Source: Halichoerus grypus (Eukaryota; Chordata; Mammalia; Carnivora; Phocidae). From it: DNA of 64,000 bases. Below are positions 1 through 11,854 of this stretch, piece by piece; within the stretch, counting starts at the first letter, position 1; every line of letters starts with the position of its first letter. The position numbers and the translations under genes were made by a program. The stretch is from positions 94,216,294-94,280,293 of the forward strand of contig NC_135712.1 of NCBI RefSeq assembly GCF_964656455.1, written 5' to 3'. Under the pieces are notes generated by a model. That model was not told where the DNA came from. It saw only the letters and a program-made list of their open reading frames with translations, and did no database searches.

Positions 1-150
1 TCTGGGAGTCATGAGATGGAGCCCCATGTGGGGCTCTGCCTTCAGTGGGGAGTCGGCTTGAGATTCTCTCCCTCTCCCTCTCATTTTATATTCCTATTCG
101 CGCATGGACACACATGCCCTCTCTCTCTTAAGAAAAAAATACAGGATAGA
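1..150 (+). mobile_element. SINEC (Can-SINE) fragment, older subtype, cut by the window edge
   Basis: The window opens inside a carnivore tRNA-derived SINE. The segment 'gagccccatgtggggctc', then 'cagtggggagtcggcttgag' and a CT-rich stretch ending in an A-rich tail near 130-150, matches the 3' half of the SINEC consensus. The tRNA-like head with the A and B boxes lies outside the window. Divergence from the consensus is clearly higher than in the three other SINEC copies, so this is an older insertion. The right edge is approximate because the tail is degenerate. Confidence 0.8.
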
Positions 151-2335
151 GAAATAAGCAATCTTTTTCAAAGAGAAACTTAGTCTGGTGATTCCAACCC
201 TCATTTAATCATTAACTTAACATCCTACCCTGGGTAGATAGAGCATTCGACGAACTCTCCATGCCTGAGTGTATTAATATCGAAAAGGAGAGCAGCAAAA
301 TCATGACAGCCTGACCACCGAGGAATTGCATTAGTACACAAAAGTAAACACAGGAAAGGTGGACTTTGTGTGCACTGGGAGTCACACCACTCACAGATGC
401 CAAGTATTATTAATACTTGGATATGATAAGGTGCTTATTGCCTTTATTCCTTAAAGAACTCCTTGACAATTCAGCACCTTGGTCTAACAATTCCAGACCT
501 GAATTGCCGCTGCTTACTAATTAAATCCACTTAGTAATTAGAAAAACTTGTGTGTCTCCCCCTTTCCCCTCCCTGCCTGAAATTCTTAAACAAGCATTGG
601 GTGTGTGGTAAATGGCGCGTTTTAATAAATGTTTTGTAAAGGCCAGTTATTCAGTCAATATTGAATCGTGTGATAGGAAATACGGCTGCTTAGCTACAGG
701 GAAGATGTCTACATGCTATTGGCATCTGTTGGGTAGGTAATGTTCTTAAACCACCTGGCCTTCTTCCAAACTTTGATTATTCATAAATCTGTTGAGTATG
801 GTAAGTTGCACTATTAGCATTTAATCTTTTATTGAAGCAAACTCAGGAGACTGAAATCTATTTGCTTTAGCAAGCTTGTTCACTGATAAATGTACGATTT
901 AAAATTTTCCTTTTGTGAATTCCTCAGTGCAAGAAAAACACAGCTGGGCATAGCACAGATCATATTTATCTTTTCATTAACTAAAGTACAAGAAGATAGT
1001 GGCATTGGAGGCTTATAAGGAGGGATTGCTAAAGAACAGTCCTCCTCCTGTTTGCACACCCACTTGAGAAAAGCTTTCCAAACAAGTATTTGAGATACTT
1101 GTGAGAAAAGCTAGTTGAATTGTCAAAAGAAGACCAAGTGAATGCATATGAAGTGGTTGGATTTCAGATAACATTTTCCCCCTGAGTGTTCAGATTGGTT
1201 AAATATTAGAGGAGGGAGATAATGACACTGTTTGTTGCCATAAACTTAGACATATATCTTTTTTCACAAGGTTGGTATGAAAGGCATATCAAAGATTTTC
1301 CATCCCAGTTGACTTAGTTTCAATGTGGTAAAGGGCATTGTAGGTACAGAAAGATTGCTTGGATATTAAGTGCCAGACAGGAACATGGAAACTTTGTATA
1401 GACTTTATAATAGAGAGAATTTTTTGTTTTGAGAATAACACAGTAAACTGATTGGCTTTCATGGGGGGGTTAAATATATATTTTTAAAAAATTTTCTCCA
1501 TTATTCTTTCTGCTAGAGGGAAGATTATGAAAATTTTTGTGAGGTTTTGGGATACTTATTTGCAATATGCACTAAACCAGGCCATTAGGTGCAATCTTCC
1601 AGAATGAAATAAATGACTTCTGGCTTATATGTGTTAATAATAAATTCTCCACTTGGGAGAGTAAGATGAAATTATGGAGTCTCCCCTCACCCCCACCTTT
1701 TTCTGCATCCCTGGATCATGAGAGCCGAGATTGCTTGTGCTTCTGTAGTTCCTCCAAACCCTGGCAAAAGGGCATGTACACAGTAGGTGACTAATAACCA
1801 CAGACTGATTTGTGGACCCCTGTTGAACTGCTGGGCTCTGTAAAGATGGGCTATGCTGTAGATCTGTTCTTCTGTCACCTTCTGTCACTCAAAAGGAATA
1901 GGAAGAACAGAAAAGGGAAAAGGGAGGCTCCTTTCCAGCCAAGTGCGGCAGAGCTCCAACCCCCTTGAGCTCAACTGTGACCAGGGTTACCCGGCATAGG
2001 CTAATGGTCCATTGTATGAGTCAGACAAACACGACCTGGGCTGGGGTTAATCTCTTCCCTATTGCCCATCCTCCAAGCCCCAGAGATCCCTTTCCTACGT
2101 GGAACCAGAGGCAGGCAAGGACAGCTTTTCCCTGCCTCTATTTACCAGTCCTATTTAGATCTTCTGAGAGTTAGGCCAAAACATTTTCTGTTAGTGGTGG
2201 CATTTATTAAAACATTAGCTTACTTTAATTAAAACTTGTTTAAATGGTCATCTGCTGGTTTATGGATTCTAAGGTTTATAACTACTTGTCCTTATTTTTC
2301 TTTTGTTTTAAAATTCACCAACACAATATCAAGTG
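151..2335. other. Single-copy non-coding DNA
   Basis: No gene or confident repeat is seen. The stretch is AT-rich. Around 420-620 it contains TAATTA-type homeodomain core motifs (about 517-541) in sequence without visible repeat character, so it could be a conserved non-coding element, but conservation cannot be judged here. The short open frames in this stretch resemble no known protein. Confidence 0.5.
400..420. repeat. 21-bp perfect palindrome with a 1-nt centre
   Basis: The left arm ccaagtatta (400-409) is the exact reverse complement of the right arm taatacttgg (411-420), with a single T at 410 between them. It could form a small cruciform or present two inverted TAAT-type half-sites to a dimeric DNA-binding protein. 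No function can be shown from sequence alone. Confidence 0.85.
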
Positions 2336-2338
2336 TTT

Positions 2339-2360
2339 TATATATATATATATATATATA
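2339..2360. repeat. (TA)11 microsatellite
   Basis: Eleven uninterrupted TA units, followed directly by cacatg. Dinucleotide repeats of this length are usually length-polymorphic. Confidence 0.95.
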
Positions 2361-2435
2361 CACATGGGCATTTGAAATGATATTGGAAAAGTAGAGATGA
2401 GCAGTTGAAAAGTACAACTAGTGAAATGAAAGACA

Positions 2436-2570
2436 TTTCCTTAAGATCATCCAGCCCAACTCACTTAGTTTATGGAGAAGATAACTGAGGTCAAGAGATA
2501 GGAAGAGAGCTTTTCAAAGGCCACAGGGTTCGTGGAAAGGCAAGGACTATAAAACAAGCCTCAAGCCAAT
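2436..2570 (-). mobile_element. MIR-family fragment (diverged)
   Basis: The order 'atccagcccaact', 'ttatggagaagataactgag', 'ttttcaaaggccacagggtt' follows the reverse complement of the MIR core (pattern: cattttacagatgaggaaactgag, then a gcccaaggtcacac-like motif). The copy is strongly diverged and the edges are approximate. It could also belong to a related ancient SINE. Confidence 0.55.
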
Positions 2571-5227
2571 ACTTTTTCAACTTCCTTGTTTTATCTGAAT
2601 GAGTAACAGAGACTTCCAAAACCAGAGGCTTAAAATTTAAAAGAAATATGAAGGCTGGAAACCAACTATTGCAGCTCTATGATGTCGTCAGGAACCCTGT
2701 ATCCTAGCTTCGTGCTGTATGTACTGTTATTAGGTGTGATCTCCATCCTCATGTTCTCAAGATGGTTGCAAAGTGCCAGCCATCCTCTGCATATTCTAAG
2801 CAAGGTAAAGGTCAAGAACAAGAAAGAGTGGTGTATGCCAGTAAGTCAGCTCCCTCTGAAGGGCTTTTCGGGAAACCCCCAGCCAGTGATAATTGCCTAT
2901 ATCTAATTGACCAGAAACAGCTGCAAGGCAAGCTGGGAAATATAGTCCTTTTTTTCTCTTCCTTCATTCTCCCTTCCTGCCTTTCTCTTTCTCTCATTCT
3001 CTCTCTCCCCCACCTTCTCTTTATCTCCCTATAATGCACTGAATGAAATTGGACTTATTCTTAGTAAGATAAAAAGCAATTGATACTGGTAGGCAACTTC
3101 TTGTCCTTGCACCCTGCATTTCTTATTAAGTAATTACTTTAGGGTTTGGAAGTATAAGATTTTACAACATGTTTTCCTCTGCTAGCATTTCCTCAAATTG
3201 CCTGTATGAGAAGACCAAAACATAGCATGGCACCAGAAATTCAGGTTGCTTTATGTGGTGAAACAATGGGAGGAGAACTTAGGAACTGTCATCTCTGATC
3301 TGCGCTTTGGCTTCCCATGTTCAGTGAAACACTGTTCCATTGTTTCTGTTGGCTTGAAAGTGAGCCTGGCAATGAATACCATGCTGACTTCACCTAGGCA
3401 TGCTTCATAGCTAGCTAATGAAAGCTGTTTAAATATTTGGAAGTAAATAGCAAATAGTTTGTTTAGTTCACCCTGCATGTTTAATGGGTACACAATTTTC
3501 CAAAGCCTGAAATTACCAACCATAGTAGGTAATTTAGGACCATGACTAACAGTGACAGAATCTCCCAGGTCCTGCTGAGGGGAAGGAAGCATACTCACAC
3601 ATAACTTTACTAGCAGATACATCTGTGGGCAACACGGAAGAGGATTTATTTGCCCATATCTCATTGGTTATGAGATTTATGGTGCTGTCTGGCTATGAGT
3701 TTGTCTGTAACTAAAGTTAGTTTCCTTTGTTGAGTTAATTTCTTTTATTCATGTTGATTTAAGTGTAAGATAATTATTTAGAATAAGAAATTTGCCAAAG
3801 TGAAAGCCCTCCTCAGTGTCACACTGGCAGCCATGTTACCTCATAACTAACACACTCTATGTATACTGTTTGTTCTGGACAGGATACAGATTAGAGACCT
3901 CTGGAGACATCAAGGAGATTTCAAGAAGCAATAATGTGGGAAGACTCCCACACCTTAAAATCCATTAATGTCGCCATGTCCCCTAAGTGAAGAATGGCTT
4001 TACAGCTCAGTGCTACTGACTCCTTAGCCCCTGACTACTGTAGTACCATAGGTCCTAGGGAAGGGGAAGAATTGTGGAGAGTTAGAATCTGATATTTTAC
4101 CTGGTATGCAGGGGAAAATGTAGTCAATGATGAGGATAGAACCCATCCTCTCCCATTAGACCTCTTCTAAAGCATTTGACCTGATATGCATTCACTTACC
4201 ATTTTATTCTCCTACTGGTGTTTCATTGCACTCAGGACTGGCCAAGGGCCTTTGGGTTCCCAGCTCTCTGATGTCACACATCCCTTCACTCCAGATCTCT
4301 TTTTGAGCAGAACCTAATGACAAGGCTTGTCACCCTGAATCTTCGAGTGATTACTGCTCTGTCAAGTCCTAAACCTTCACTCGCCATTTTGAAAATTGGA
4401 TCTTTAGAAGTTGGCAACATTAATATTAGTATTCATAATATATTAGAGCTTCTTAAGTGTACTTTACCAGATAATTGTTGCCCATTTTTGCCGTTGGGCA
4501 GGAATCTTGTGAATATACTGATTTTCAAATAACAGAGTTTCTTTGGAGCCCATCTCTGTCTGCACACATGGCATGTACGGCTGTCTGTCTGGATTCCATC
4601 ATGCCTGCCTGCCATATCTTATCAGTGCAGAGCCCTGTGAAGAGGATCCTATATATTAGCCACAACATGACCTGTGTGGCCAGGAGCAGCCCTAGCAATT
4701 ATCCCACCGGTGGTGCAGTGATTTAGAATGAACACCTCAAGGATGCCATTATTTACCATATATCATAGCCCAAGATAAGGTTAATAAAATCTTCCCCCCA
4801 AATTGGTGTTGTTTTATATATCAAGAATATTGGCAACCAAGCTTTTTCTGACTTCTTTTTGTTTTGCTGCTGCTTAAGTGGATCCTGATTGGTAGAGATC
4901 CTGACAATTCTAACTCTTGACTAATGTGACTACTCAGAGCAACAGTTAGCCCTGAGCACAGTCCCCAGCCAGGCTCCTGGCGGGAGTCCATGGGAATAAT
5001 CGCCTTCCCTTGGCAGCTGCCTGAGCAGCAGTCTGTGGAAAGGACTGCTGTGGGTTGGCAGGATGAGAGCGGGTCTGTAGAGCACATTAGGTTTAAATAC
5101 TTACTGTTTACGTAGACAGCTTCAAAAACTTGTGTAAAATACATAAAGCAAGCCTGTAATAGTAGGTGATGATTTGGATTTTGTATTTGAAGCAAAGATA
5201 CATCTTACAGTAAAAGGGGAGGAGATG
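2571..5227. other. Single-copy non-coding DNA with a pyrimidine-rich tract
   Basis: No gene is supported. A T/C-rich low-complexity tract lies at about 2947-3030. A 137-codon minus-strand frame at 3251-3664 is the longest open frame outside repeats, but it has no recognisable domain, no CpG enrichment and no clear splice context. Frames of this length are expected by chance in 64 kb. A 10-bp palindrome (tagctagcta) lies at about 3411-3420. Confidence 0.5.
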
Positions 5228-5307
5228 ATTCTCTGAGTCTGCTTTCTTAAGGGTCTTGGATTAGATAGCTTCTAAGACCCTTTCCCTTCTAACATTCTGT
5301 GGTTCCA
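5228..5307 (+). mobile_element. MIR/MIR3-like 3' fragment
   Basis: The phrase 'ggattagatagcttctaag' followed by 'ccctttcccttctaacattc' matches the ancient-SINE 3' motif of the form ggactagatgatctctaag, then a ccttccagctctaacattct-like segment. It is short and diverged, so the subfamily is uncertain. Confidence 0.5.
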
Positions 5308-7324
5308 TATCACTAGGTAGTCTCAGAAATGTAATCATATTTGTACCTGATACTTTGCTATTTTTTAGCTATTGTTTTTTAATTTTAGCTTTATTATTTC
5401 CATAAAGCACTTGAGGCAGCTTGCAACAAAAATACAGGTATGAAGAGGGAAAAAAAACAACAACAAAGACAGCCAGCATGAGGTAAAAGGAGGAGAAGGA
5501 GATGGGAGAGAGCAGTATATTTAAATCTGAAGAGAACTATAAGAAACTATAGACTCTGAGCTTCCCAGTAGCCCTGGCAAAAAAAAGCAACAGCACCAAT
5601 TTATGGAAGAGAAAAGGACACATGTTTATTTTTCCTTATTGCATGTTATATTCATGTTTTTCCCGGAGATTTGGAAATTAAGTATATTAGAGCACTTTGC
5701 ATACCCTACTTAGATTTCAGATTTTAATTCCATAGCTATTAATCCTTCACCTAGAATACCTGACATCTGAATCTATCCTGTGTGGAAGTGATCATGCTCC
5801 TATTTAATCTATTAATTAATACCATAGTTAAATTTCCTATCTCAACATTTATTTTATTGTCCTGGGGGAATAGTTGTTTTTTTACACATGGAATAAAAAT
5901 CAATTTTCATTTTTTATCCTTCTACTAACATGTTGCAAAATTTAACATATTAAAAAGAAGCAAAAATAATTTTATTTAATAATAAGCTTTCATTGGGAGT
6001 GTAGGATTTGGACCCATATCCCCCCATTTCTCCAATTCCTTCATGCTAAAACAGGGGGAAGACATTTTATGCAAGCAAATGGGTTGTTGTTTTTAGCTAT
6101 TATAAATAATCTTTATTAATCTTTGATAGTGTAACTTCTATTTAAGACTGCAAACTCAGAATTTTATTTAATATTTCAGTGGTGAAATTAATTGGGATCT
6201 AGAATTAACATATCTCCATTCTTTCAACCATCTTATTCGTGAGTCAAAGAAAATTTAAAAACAGACTGTGCGTGCGCGTGCATGTGCGCACGTGTCTGAG
6301 AAGAAAGTGCTCTGTATATTTTCTAAAGAGAGATTTATACGTAGGGGCTCCTGCTCTGTCAGTTTTCAGTGGCAGGACTTACATGCCTTTTATCTCAAGA
6401 AAAAGTAAAAAATAGCTAATGTAAATCCAGTTTATTGTTTAAGGGAAATTTATGGGGTTTCTTGTTTTGGGTCAGGAGAAAAGACAGGACAAAGTATTAG
6501 GGAAAGAGGCAACTGAACTGGAGCAAAGGAGTGATTGTCCTCAATCCCGCCCCTGGCCCATGGAGAGGTGGTAGCAACCTGAGGCACCCATAATGTCACT
6601 CCTTGTCTCCCATATAAAAGGTGTACCTCTTTGGGGCAAAAACAAAATAAATTCATTTTTTTCTGTCACTGTATTAGTCACAATAATTAATGTCAGTTCT
6701 CTCAACAGATAAATTCCTTAATCTCATGGCTTACCACAACAATAGTACAGTTTTGTTCAAACTTTGTTTTGTGCTGACTGCGGGGGTGGGAGGGGAGCAG
6801 TTCCAGAAATGGGCCTGAGGCCCCTGGTTTTCTTGTGCATGCTCCCATTGCAACACAAGGTTTCTAAAGTCATGCTGGGAGAGGAAGAGAGAGATGAAAA
6901 GGAATCACTGACTGTAAAGTGCCCAGACAGAAGTCACCATCGTCTTGGTTTATATCCCATTTGTCAAGCTCAGTCACATGGCCCTGGCTCAGGGCAAGCA
7001 GAGCTGCGAAGTGAGGGGATTAAATACAGGAATTAATATGGGATGAGAAAATTGTTTTCCTTGATATCTGAGAAACATCTTGTGCAACAAAATTGCTTTG
7101 CATGGTATGTCACAGAGGGCTTCCTGGAGGAAGCATTTGACTAGGAGTTTGGTCAAAAGGGTACTTCAGTCACAAAGGCCTATTGTCCCGTTGTGACAAA
7201 TAGCAAAATATGTGCTATGCTATGAAATAAAGGTATATTGTTATTACTAAAATGCCTTTGGTCAGCAGCATTCTTTGGCCAGGAGTGGCAAAGACTTATT
7301 ATTTTTAAAATTTAGACTGTTGTT
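5308..7324. other. AT-rich non-coding DNA
   Basis: No gene or confident repeat is seen apart from the alternating purine-pyrimidine tract listed separately. The open frames (for example 6450-6656 minus and 6764-7036 plus) are short and unlike known proteins. A G-rich stretch at about 6780-6796 has three runs of at least three G, one short of a compact quadruplex. Confidence 0.5.
6267..6295. repeat. 29-nt alternating pyrimidine-purine tract (Z-DNA candidate)
   Basis: Every step from 6267 to 6295 alternates pyrimidine and purine, with several CG steps (tgtgcgtgcgcg, later gcgcacgtgt) rather than plain TG repeats. Alternating sequence containing CG dinucleotides is the classic Z-DNA-prone type. 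A CACGTG E-box lies at 6289-6294. Confidence 0.85.
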
Positions 7325-7465
7325 ATTAGTGGTTAGAATGGAAGCTCCTAGAGAGCAGCGTGTTTTTCATCTGATCTGTTCATTGACTTACCCAAGCACC
7401 TAGATCAGGGCCTGGCACAAGATAGGGACATTCCACAAATATTTGATGAGCAAATAACTTGCAAA
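7325..7465 (+). mobile_element. L2 LINE 3' end
   Basis: The sequence 'gaatggaagctcctagagag', then 'cagggcctggcacaagatag' and 'caaatatttgatgag', follows the L2 3' terminus (gtaagctccatgagggcagg, a gcctggcacatagtagg motif, then an aataaatatttgttgaatga-like end). Only the last roughly 140 nt are present. Confidence 0.8.
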
Positions 7466-9057
7466 GGACTCAACCAGTATGCTTGTTTCCATTTCCCTGT
7501 AAAACCAGAGGTAATAGGTTCTGTTAAGATTGTCTTTACAGTCAAAGATGGAGTGTGGAGCTAGTATTTAGAAAGTAATTGTGTCCTTCTGTGCTGCTTT
7601 TTTTGTGAAGATAAAACCAGAAAGGTGGGCACTGCCCAGTAAGTGGTTAGAACCACAGACACTGCACCACTGATATATCTTCTTTTTTAAGTTTCTTAAC
7701 TTGTAACCTGTGTTCAGGAGAAAGACGACTGCGGCTCAGCTACACAGAACTTTCAATATTTTACATCAATAATTTGACATGGCGCACAATTAGTCAATAA
7801 ACACAGCACTCCATGCATATCAAATCTGTTACTGAATAAGAGCCAAGGTAAAATAATTTCGATCTAAATTTAAATATCTTAGATGTTAATAAAGCATTTT
7901 TTTTTTGTCTTCAAGAATATCTCTTTGTCTCTTACAATAAAGTTATATTTCTTTAACTTTTATTTAGGAGCTAATATTTCAGACAGAGGCTGTTCATGTT
8001 TACACTGTTTGTAAAGGAACAACTTGAAAGGAAAATTTATTATGCGACTAGGATCCCAAAGGGAATGAACAAACTACTTAGGGAAAAAGTAGTCTGTGAT
8101 CATGGAATGTTATCATTGTTTCTTTATCACATCTTTGGAGTCATTAGAACTGGTCGCCTATCTATACACTGAATTCTGACACACAGTACGTGCCATCTTT
8201 TCACTAACGATTTGTTAAGCATCTGTCCTAAGTATCACTAAGTAGTTTAAAATATTTGGTAACAATACTCGTTAACAAGTAATAATTAAACCTGCTTCCT
8301 CTGCCTGCAAGGAAATTTAAGAATAACTTTTTATCTTATCTTGTTTCTCTCAGCTACCTTGTATTAACCAACAAATAGAAAAATCTAGATTTTGTTTCAA
8401 CATATATTATCGTTCTTGACAAGTGCAGAAACCGAAAAGGGGGAAAAACAAGCTCAGTGTACAGCTATTTTAGCAGACTTTGATCATGTTGGAATATGGG
8501 CAGTGAATAGAGACTGATAAACTTATATAGTTCTTTGCCATGAAGGCTACTTTAGCGTGAAGCCAAAAAATGAGAGGGGTAGGCTTACTTTTCGCAGATT
8601 TAACCAAGAACAATGACACCATTTGCAACCACAGTGCAGAGCCAAAAAAAATCATTGCCAGCATGCCAGTGTATACTCCCTAGAGAATAAGTGGAAAATG
8701 AGAAACGCCTGTCAGAGATTAAGTTCTATTTCTAATGGAAGCACAGAGCAGACTGATGTCTTTTTAATGAAAATGAATGTATCACAACAGATGAGTTTTA
8801 TTTGTGAGTTTCAATGTGAGTTCTTTAGAACTCCGTCACTAGATATATTCTTTTTAAAAGCAAATTTCAGAATGCGGTAAGTAAGTTTGGCGAGTTGAGG
8901 AACCAATCTAGATGAAACATTTAGTGGACCAAGTGTCAGGGAATCTAATGTTATCTAAAAATAAAGGGGCACAAATGTATTAAATACCAACTAATAAAAA
9001 ATTAAAATTAGAGATTAATGAACATTTCCTCATTTTATACTTGCTCTCAGTTATAAC
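7466..9057. other. AT-rich single-copy non-coding DNA
   Basis: No gene, RNA or repeat is recognised. The open frames at 8470-8664 (minus) and 8623-8880 (plus) are short and show no family resemblance. Confidence 0.5.
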
Positions 9058-9288
9058 TGGTAACATATAAAGAGTTGCCTTGTGTCAGTCACTACACTAA
9101 GCACTTTATATGCATGAACTCATTAAACTCTCATAAGAACCCATTTGACAGGGGGAAACATTGAGGCACAAAGAAATTAAATAACTTGACCAAGGTCGCA
9201 CAACTAGTGAGCTGTGAAGTTGAGATTTGAACCCACAGAGTCAGGCTCCAGAGGTTGTGCACTTAACCCAATACATTGCTCTGTTTTT
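9058..9288 (-). mobile_element. MIR SINE, nearly full length, reverse orientation
   Basis: On the plus strand the MIR consensus reads backwards: 'cactacactaagcacttta', 'cataagaacccatttgacag', 'ttgaggcacaaagaaatta', 'cttgaccaaggtcgcacaac', then 'gagatttgaacccacagagt' and 'cactta...aca'. The CORE region and the tRNA-related end are both present. This is one of the best-preserved MIR copies in the window. Confidence 0.9.
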
Positions 9289-9854
9289 AGTGAACATATT
9301 CCTTGTTGAATACTGTTAGTCCATATGCCCTGGACTCAAGGAGGCCCTTCTTTGAAAAGTAGAAGATATTTTGAGGGAATGAAAAGAAAAAAAAAAAATG
9401 ACCACAACAGAACCCAAAATCCTAAACATAGCATTAAATGATGTTCATAGGACTGATCTTGAAGGTAGTTATATTGGGTAACATAAGATTTGAGCCACTA
9501 CCTTAAAACATGTGGGAAAAAGAAATTGAACCATGGAGGGTTGAAAAGTGGTAGTTATTAGGACAGCCGGAATTGTTTCTCTAAGAGAAAGCAGCCAGGA
9601 GTTAAGAAAACAAAATCAGAAAAGTGTAGGACACTTTTCCCTCTTGTCTTGGCTTCTGTCTTGGCTCCCTTGACCCCATAGTGTTGCCTGTTAAATATGA
9701 CACGACCCATGAGGGCAGACCTTGATAGAGGATGGGGTTGGCCATGTAGCTCAGTACTTCAACTGGGAGAGTTCTCTCTGCCCCTGGGAGAGTAGAAACC
9801 GCCTGAGATTCGGGATCCCAAGCCCCAGACAGTGCATTGTCAGTGTTCCATGTG
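9289..9854. other. Non-coding DNA, nothing recognised
   Basis: Contains an A-run near 9386-9400 and unremarkable sequence. A stretch at about 9740-9765 superficially resembles a tRNA A box (tagctcagtacttcaactgg) but lacks a tRNA fold and a B box. Confidence 0.45.
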
Positions 9855-9995
9855 TGGCCTCAGGCTTATCTATAAAATTGGAGTGCTAAAATAACCACTT
9901 TGTGGGGTTCGTTTTAAGAATTAAATGAGATTAAACATGGGAATACAGTGTGAAGACACTTTTAAGTGAATACAGACAGTAGTTAATATTATTAA
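9855..9995 (+). mobile_element. MIR SINE, 3' half
   Basis: The text 'ggcctcaggcttatctataa', 'ttttaagaattaaatgagat', then 'acagtagttaatattatt' matches the plus-oriented MIR 3' half (a cctcagtttcctcatctgta motif, then gaggattaaatgagttaat, then a ttattatt end). Confidence 0.8.
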
Positions 9996-10437
9996 ACTTA
10001 AGTGAGTTTTGGAATTATTTAGGGCAGTGGAGGTGCTTAAAGTCTTTGTGACGAAATTGTCATTTAGTGGCTTTGCTGGCACAGACATATTGATCACTCC
10101 CCATTTACAGGTCATTGGTATGGGTGTTCTCAGAGTGGCTAGACATGATTCCTGAGGTAAGTATCATCTGAAAGGTGAGCAAGCAGAACCTGACCAAAAC
10201 AACAACAAAAACAACAAACATTTAAACAAAGAAAGAAACAAAAATACTCAAAGCAACAACAAACTCAAAAGCACAAAGTTCAGAGAAGGGAGCCAAAAAA
10301 GGATTCAGTGAAGGGGTTGGAGCAGGCGATGTTAATCCATGGTTTAATATGGCAATTGACTCAGCAGAATTTAGGAGAACCGCAATGGAGAAACCAATGG
10401 ATTTATCTTTTTTTTTTAATGAGCGATTAAAAATAAC

Positions 10438-10550
10438 ATGTGACTTGGGCAAGTAGCCCCACTTCCCTGGGCTTCAGTTTCAAAACTGAAAAAAAGTGTG
10501 ATTATAATAAACTCTGAAGTCCCTTCTAGCTCTACACCCTGGTTTTTAAG
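10438..10550 (+). mobile_element. MIR/MIR3-like fragment
   Basis: The segments 'atgtgacttgggcaagtagc', 'gcttcagtttcaaaactg' and 'ctgaagtcccttctagctct' align in order with a plus-strand MIR-type SINE (a tgtgaccttgggcaagt motif, a cctcagtttcccatctg motif, then a gaggtcccttccagctcta tail). Confidence 0.7.
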
Positions 10551-11470
10551 ATGTTTCTATGACGTGTTTATCATGAGTTTTCTGAAATCTACTTTTTCCT
10601 TTTAATGCGTTACCACAGCTTACACATGGTAGGAGCCTTCTTGTGAGATAAGCTAGGAAGGTAAGTGTGTATCAAAATACAGTAGGTAGGGAGCTCCCCT
10701 CTAATTGCTAGATGAGATGCTGCCTAATTCATGAATTGTTTAACAAAGCCAATTAGGTCTTCAAAGAAAAATACAATAGACAGGGTGTATCTCTAAAGAA
10801 GTAGAAGCAATTACCTACACAATTCAGGCAGCTTCTCCACAGCTCGCTGGTTTTACTTGATTGAGAAAAGACCCAAAATATTATGTGATAGAAAGGAAAA
10901 AAGGGAAGAGAGAAGCGAGTAAATGTAATTATCCAAGGTCTTTCTCTGGGGAAGTAATCATTTCACCCTTCTTGGCTGAGTTGCCATGTCCCTCAAAACG
11001 GAAGAATTAGAATAAAAAAATTGTGCAAAAATTAGTCTATACAGAGTTTTGGGATTTTCTTCAATGAGGCCTTGAATAAAAACCTGAAGATTAAATAGCT
11101 TCCTAGCCCCAGTCAAATGTTACATAGAATCGACTATTACACCAACATAAATATAGAGTGGTAACAGGAGATTGATCAACTTTGGTAGAGAATTTCAGTT
11201 TTGATGCCAGAAATTCAAAATTATCCTGGCAGAGGAGAAGGATATACTTAATGTTTTCTGGAAGAAACATGCAAATTACCTCATTCTTAAACATTCCCTA
11301 GAGACCATTATTATTTTTTTATTCCATTCCCAAGTATTACTCACAAAGTGGAAAGGGATGACCAATTTCTTAAAATGCTCTTGACACTCTTTGGTGTTTA
11401 TAATGTATATTGTAGCCTTAGCTGAAGGGCAGGTACATTTACACCAGCTATTTATATTTCTCTGGCTTTG
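10551..11470. other. Single-copy non-coding DNA
   Basis: No gene or repeat is recognised. The section at about 10690-10860 contains several homeodomain-type cores (taattg, caattag, caattac) in otherwise non-repetitive sequence and may be a conserved element. This is only an impression from motif content. Confidence 0.45.
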
Positions 11471-11557
11471 CTCCTTTCTTTCTTTCTTTCTTTTTCTTTC
11501 TTTCTTTCTTTCTTTTTCTTTCTTTCTCTTTCTTTTCTTTCTTTTTCTTTCTTTCTT

Positions 11558-11590
<33 letters not shown>

Positions 11591-11633
11591 TTCTTTCTCT
11601 TTCTTTTTCTTCCTTCCTTCCTTCCTTCCTTCT
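11471..11633. repeat. 163-nt uninterrupted polypyrimidine microsatellite, (TTTC)n/(CT)n/(TTCC)n
   Basis: Every base from 11471 to 11633 is C or T. The tract is a compound of TTTC units with TTTTTC interruptions, a CT block near 11560-11572 and five TTCC units at the right end. Opposite open frames across it (lysine/glutamate/arginine-rich on minus, phenylalanine/leucine/serine-rich on plus) are simple-repeat artefacts, not genes. Long mirror-symmetric pyrimidine tracts of this type can adopt H-DNA (triplex). Confidence 0.97.
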
Positions 11634-11854
11634 ACCATTTTAATTAAATTAGTTTTAACCAACTATAAGATTTTTAAAAAATTCTCATTTTTGGATCACT
11701 TATGAGTCATTCTTTTTACATCCGTTGTCATTGTGGTTGATTGCACAGCCTCCCGTGAAGCTGTCTCTGTTTGCTCAGCTCCAGCTCTTGCTACCCTAGG
11801 ACTTATTTTAGGACAGTCAGCATCTTGGCCCCTGAGAAGTTAGGAGATGGCTCT

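Noticed and set aside
470..490. Left half of a REST/NRSF site (ttcagcacc-like)
   Set aside because: The right half-site is absent at both canonical and extended spacings, so a half match is uninformative.
3251..3664. 137-codon minus-strand open frame outside repeats
   Set aside because: No recognisable family, motif, CpG signal or exon context. Its length is within chance expectation for 64 kb of six-frame sequence.
9735..9830. tRNA-like start (tagctcag followed by a gg-rich stretch)
   Set aside because: No B box at the right distance, no cloverleaf pairing and no SINE body or tail.
11276..11705. Opposite-strand open frames of 128 and 104 codons (lysine/arginine/glutamate-rich and phenylalanine/leucine-rich)
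   Set aside because: Both are translations of the pure pyrimidine microsatellite at 11471-11633, with no complex coding sequence.
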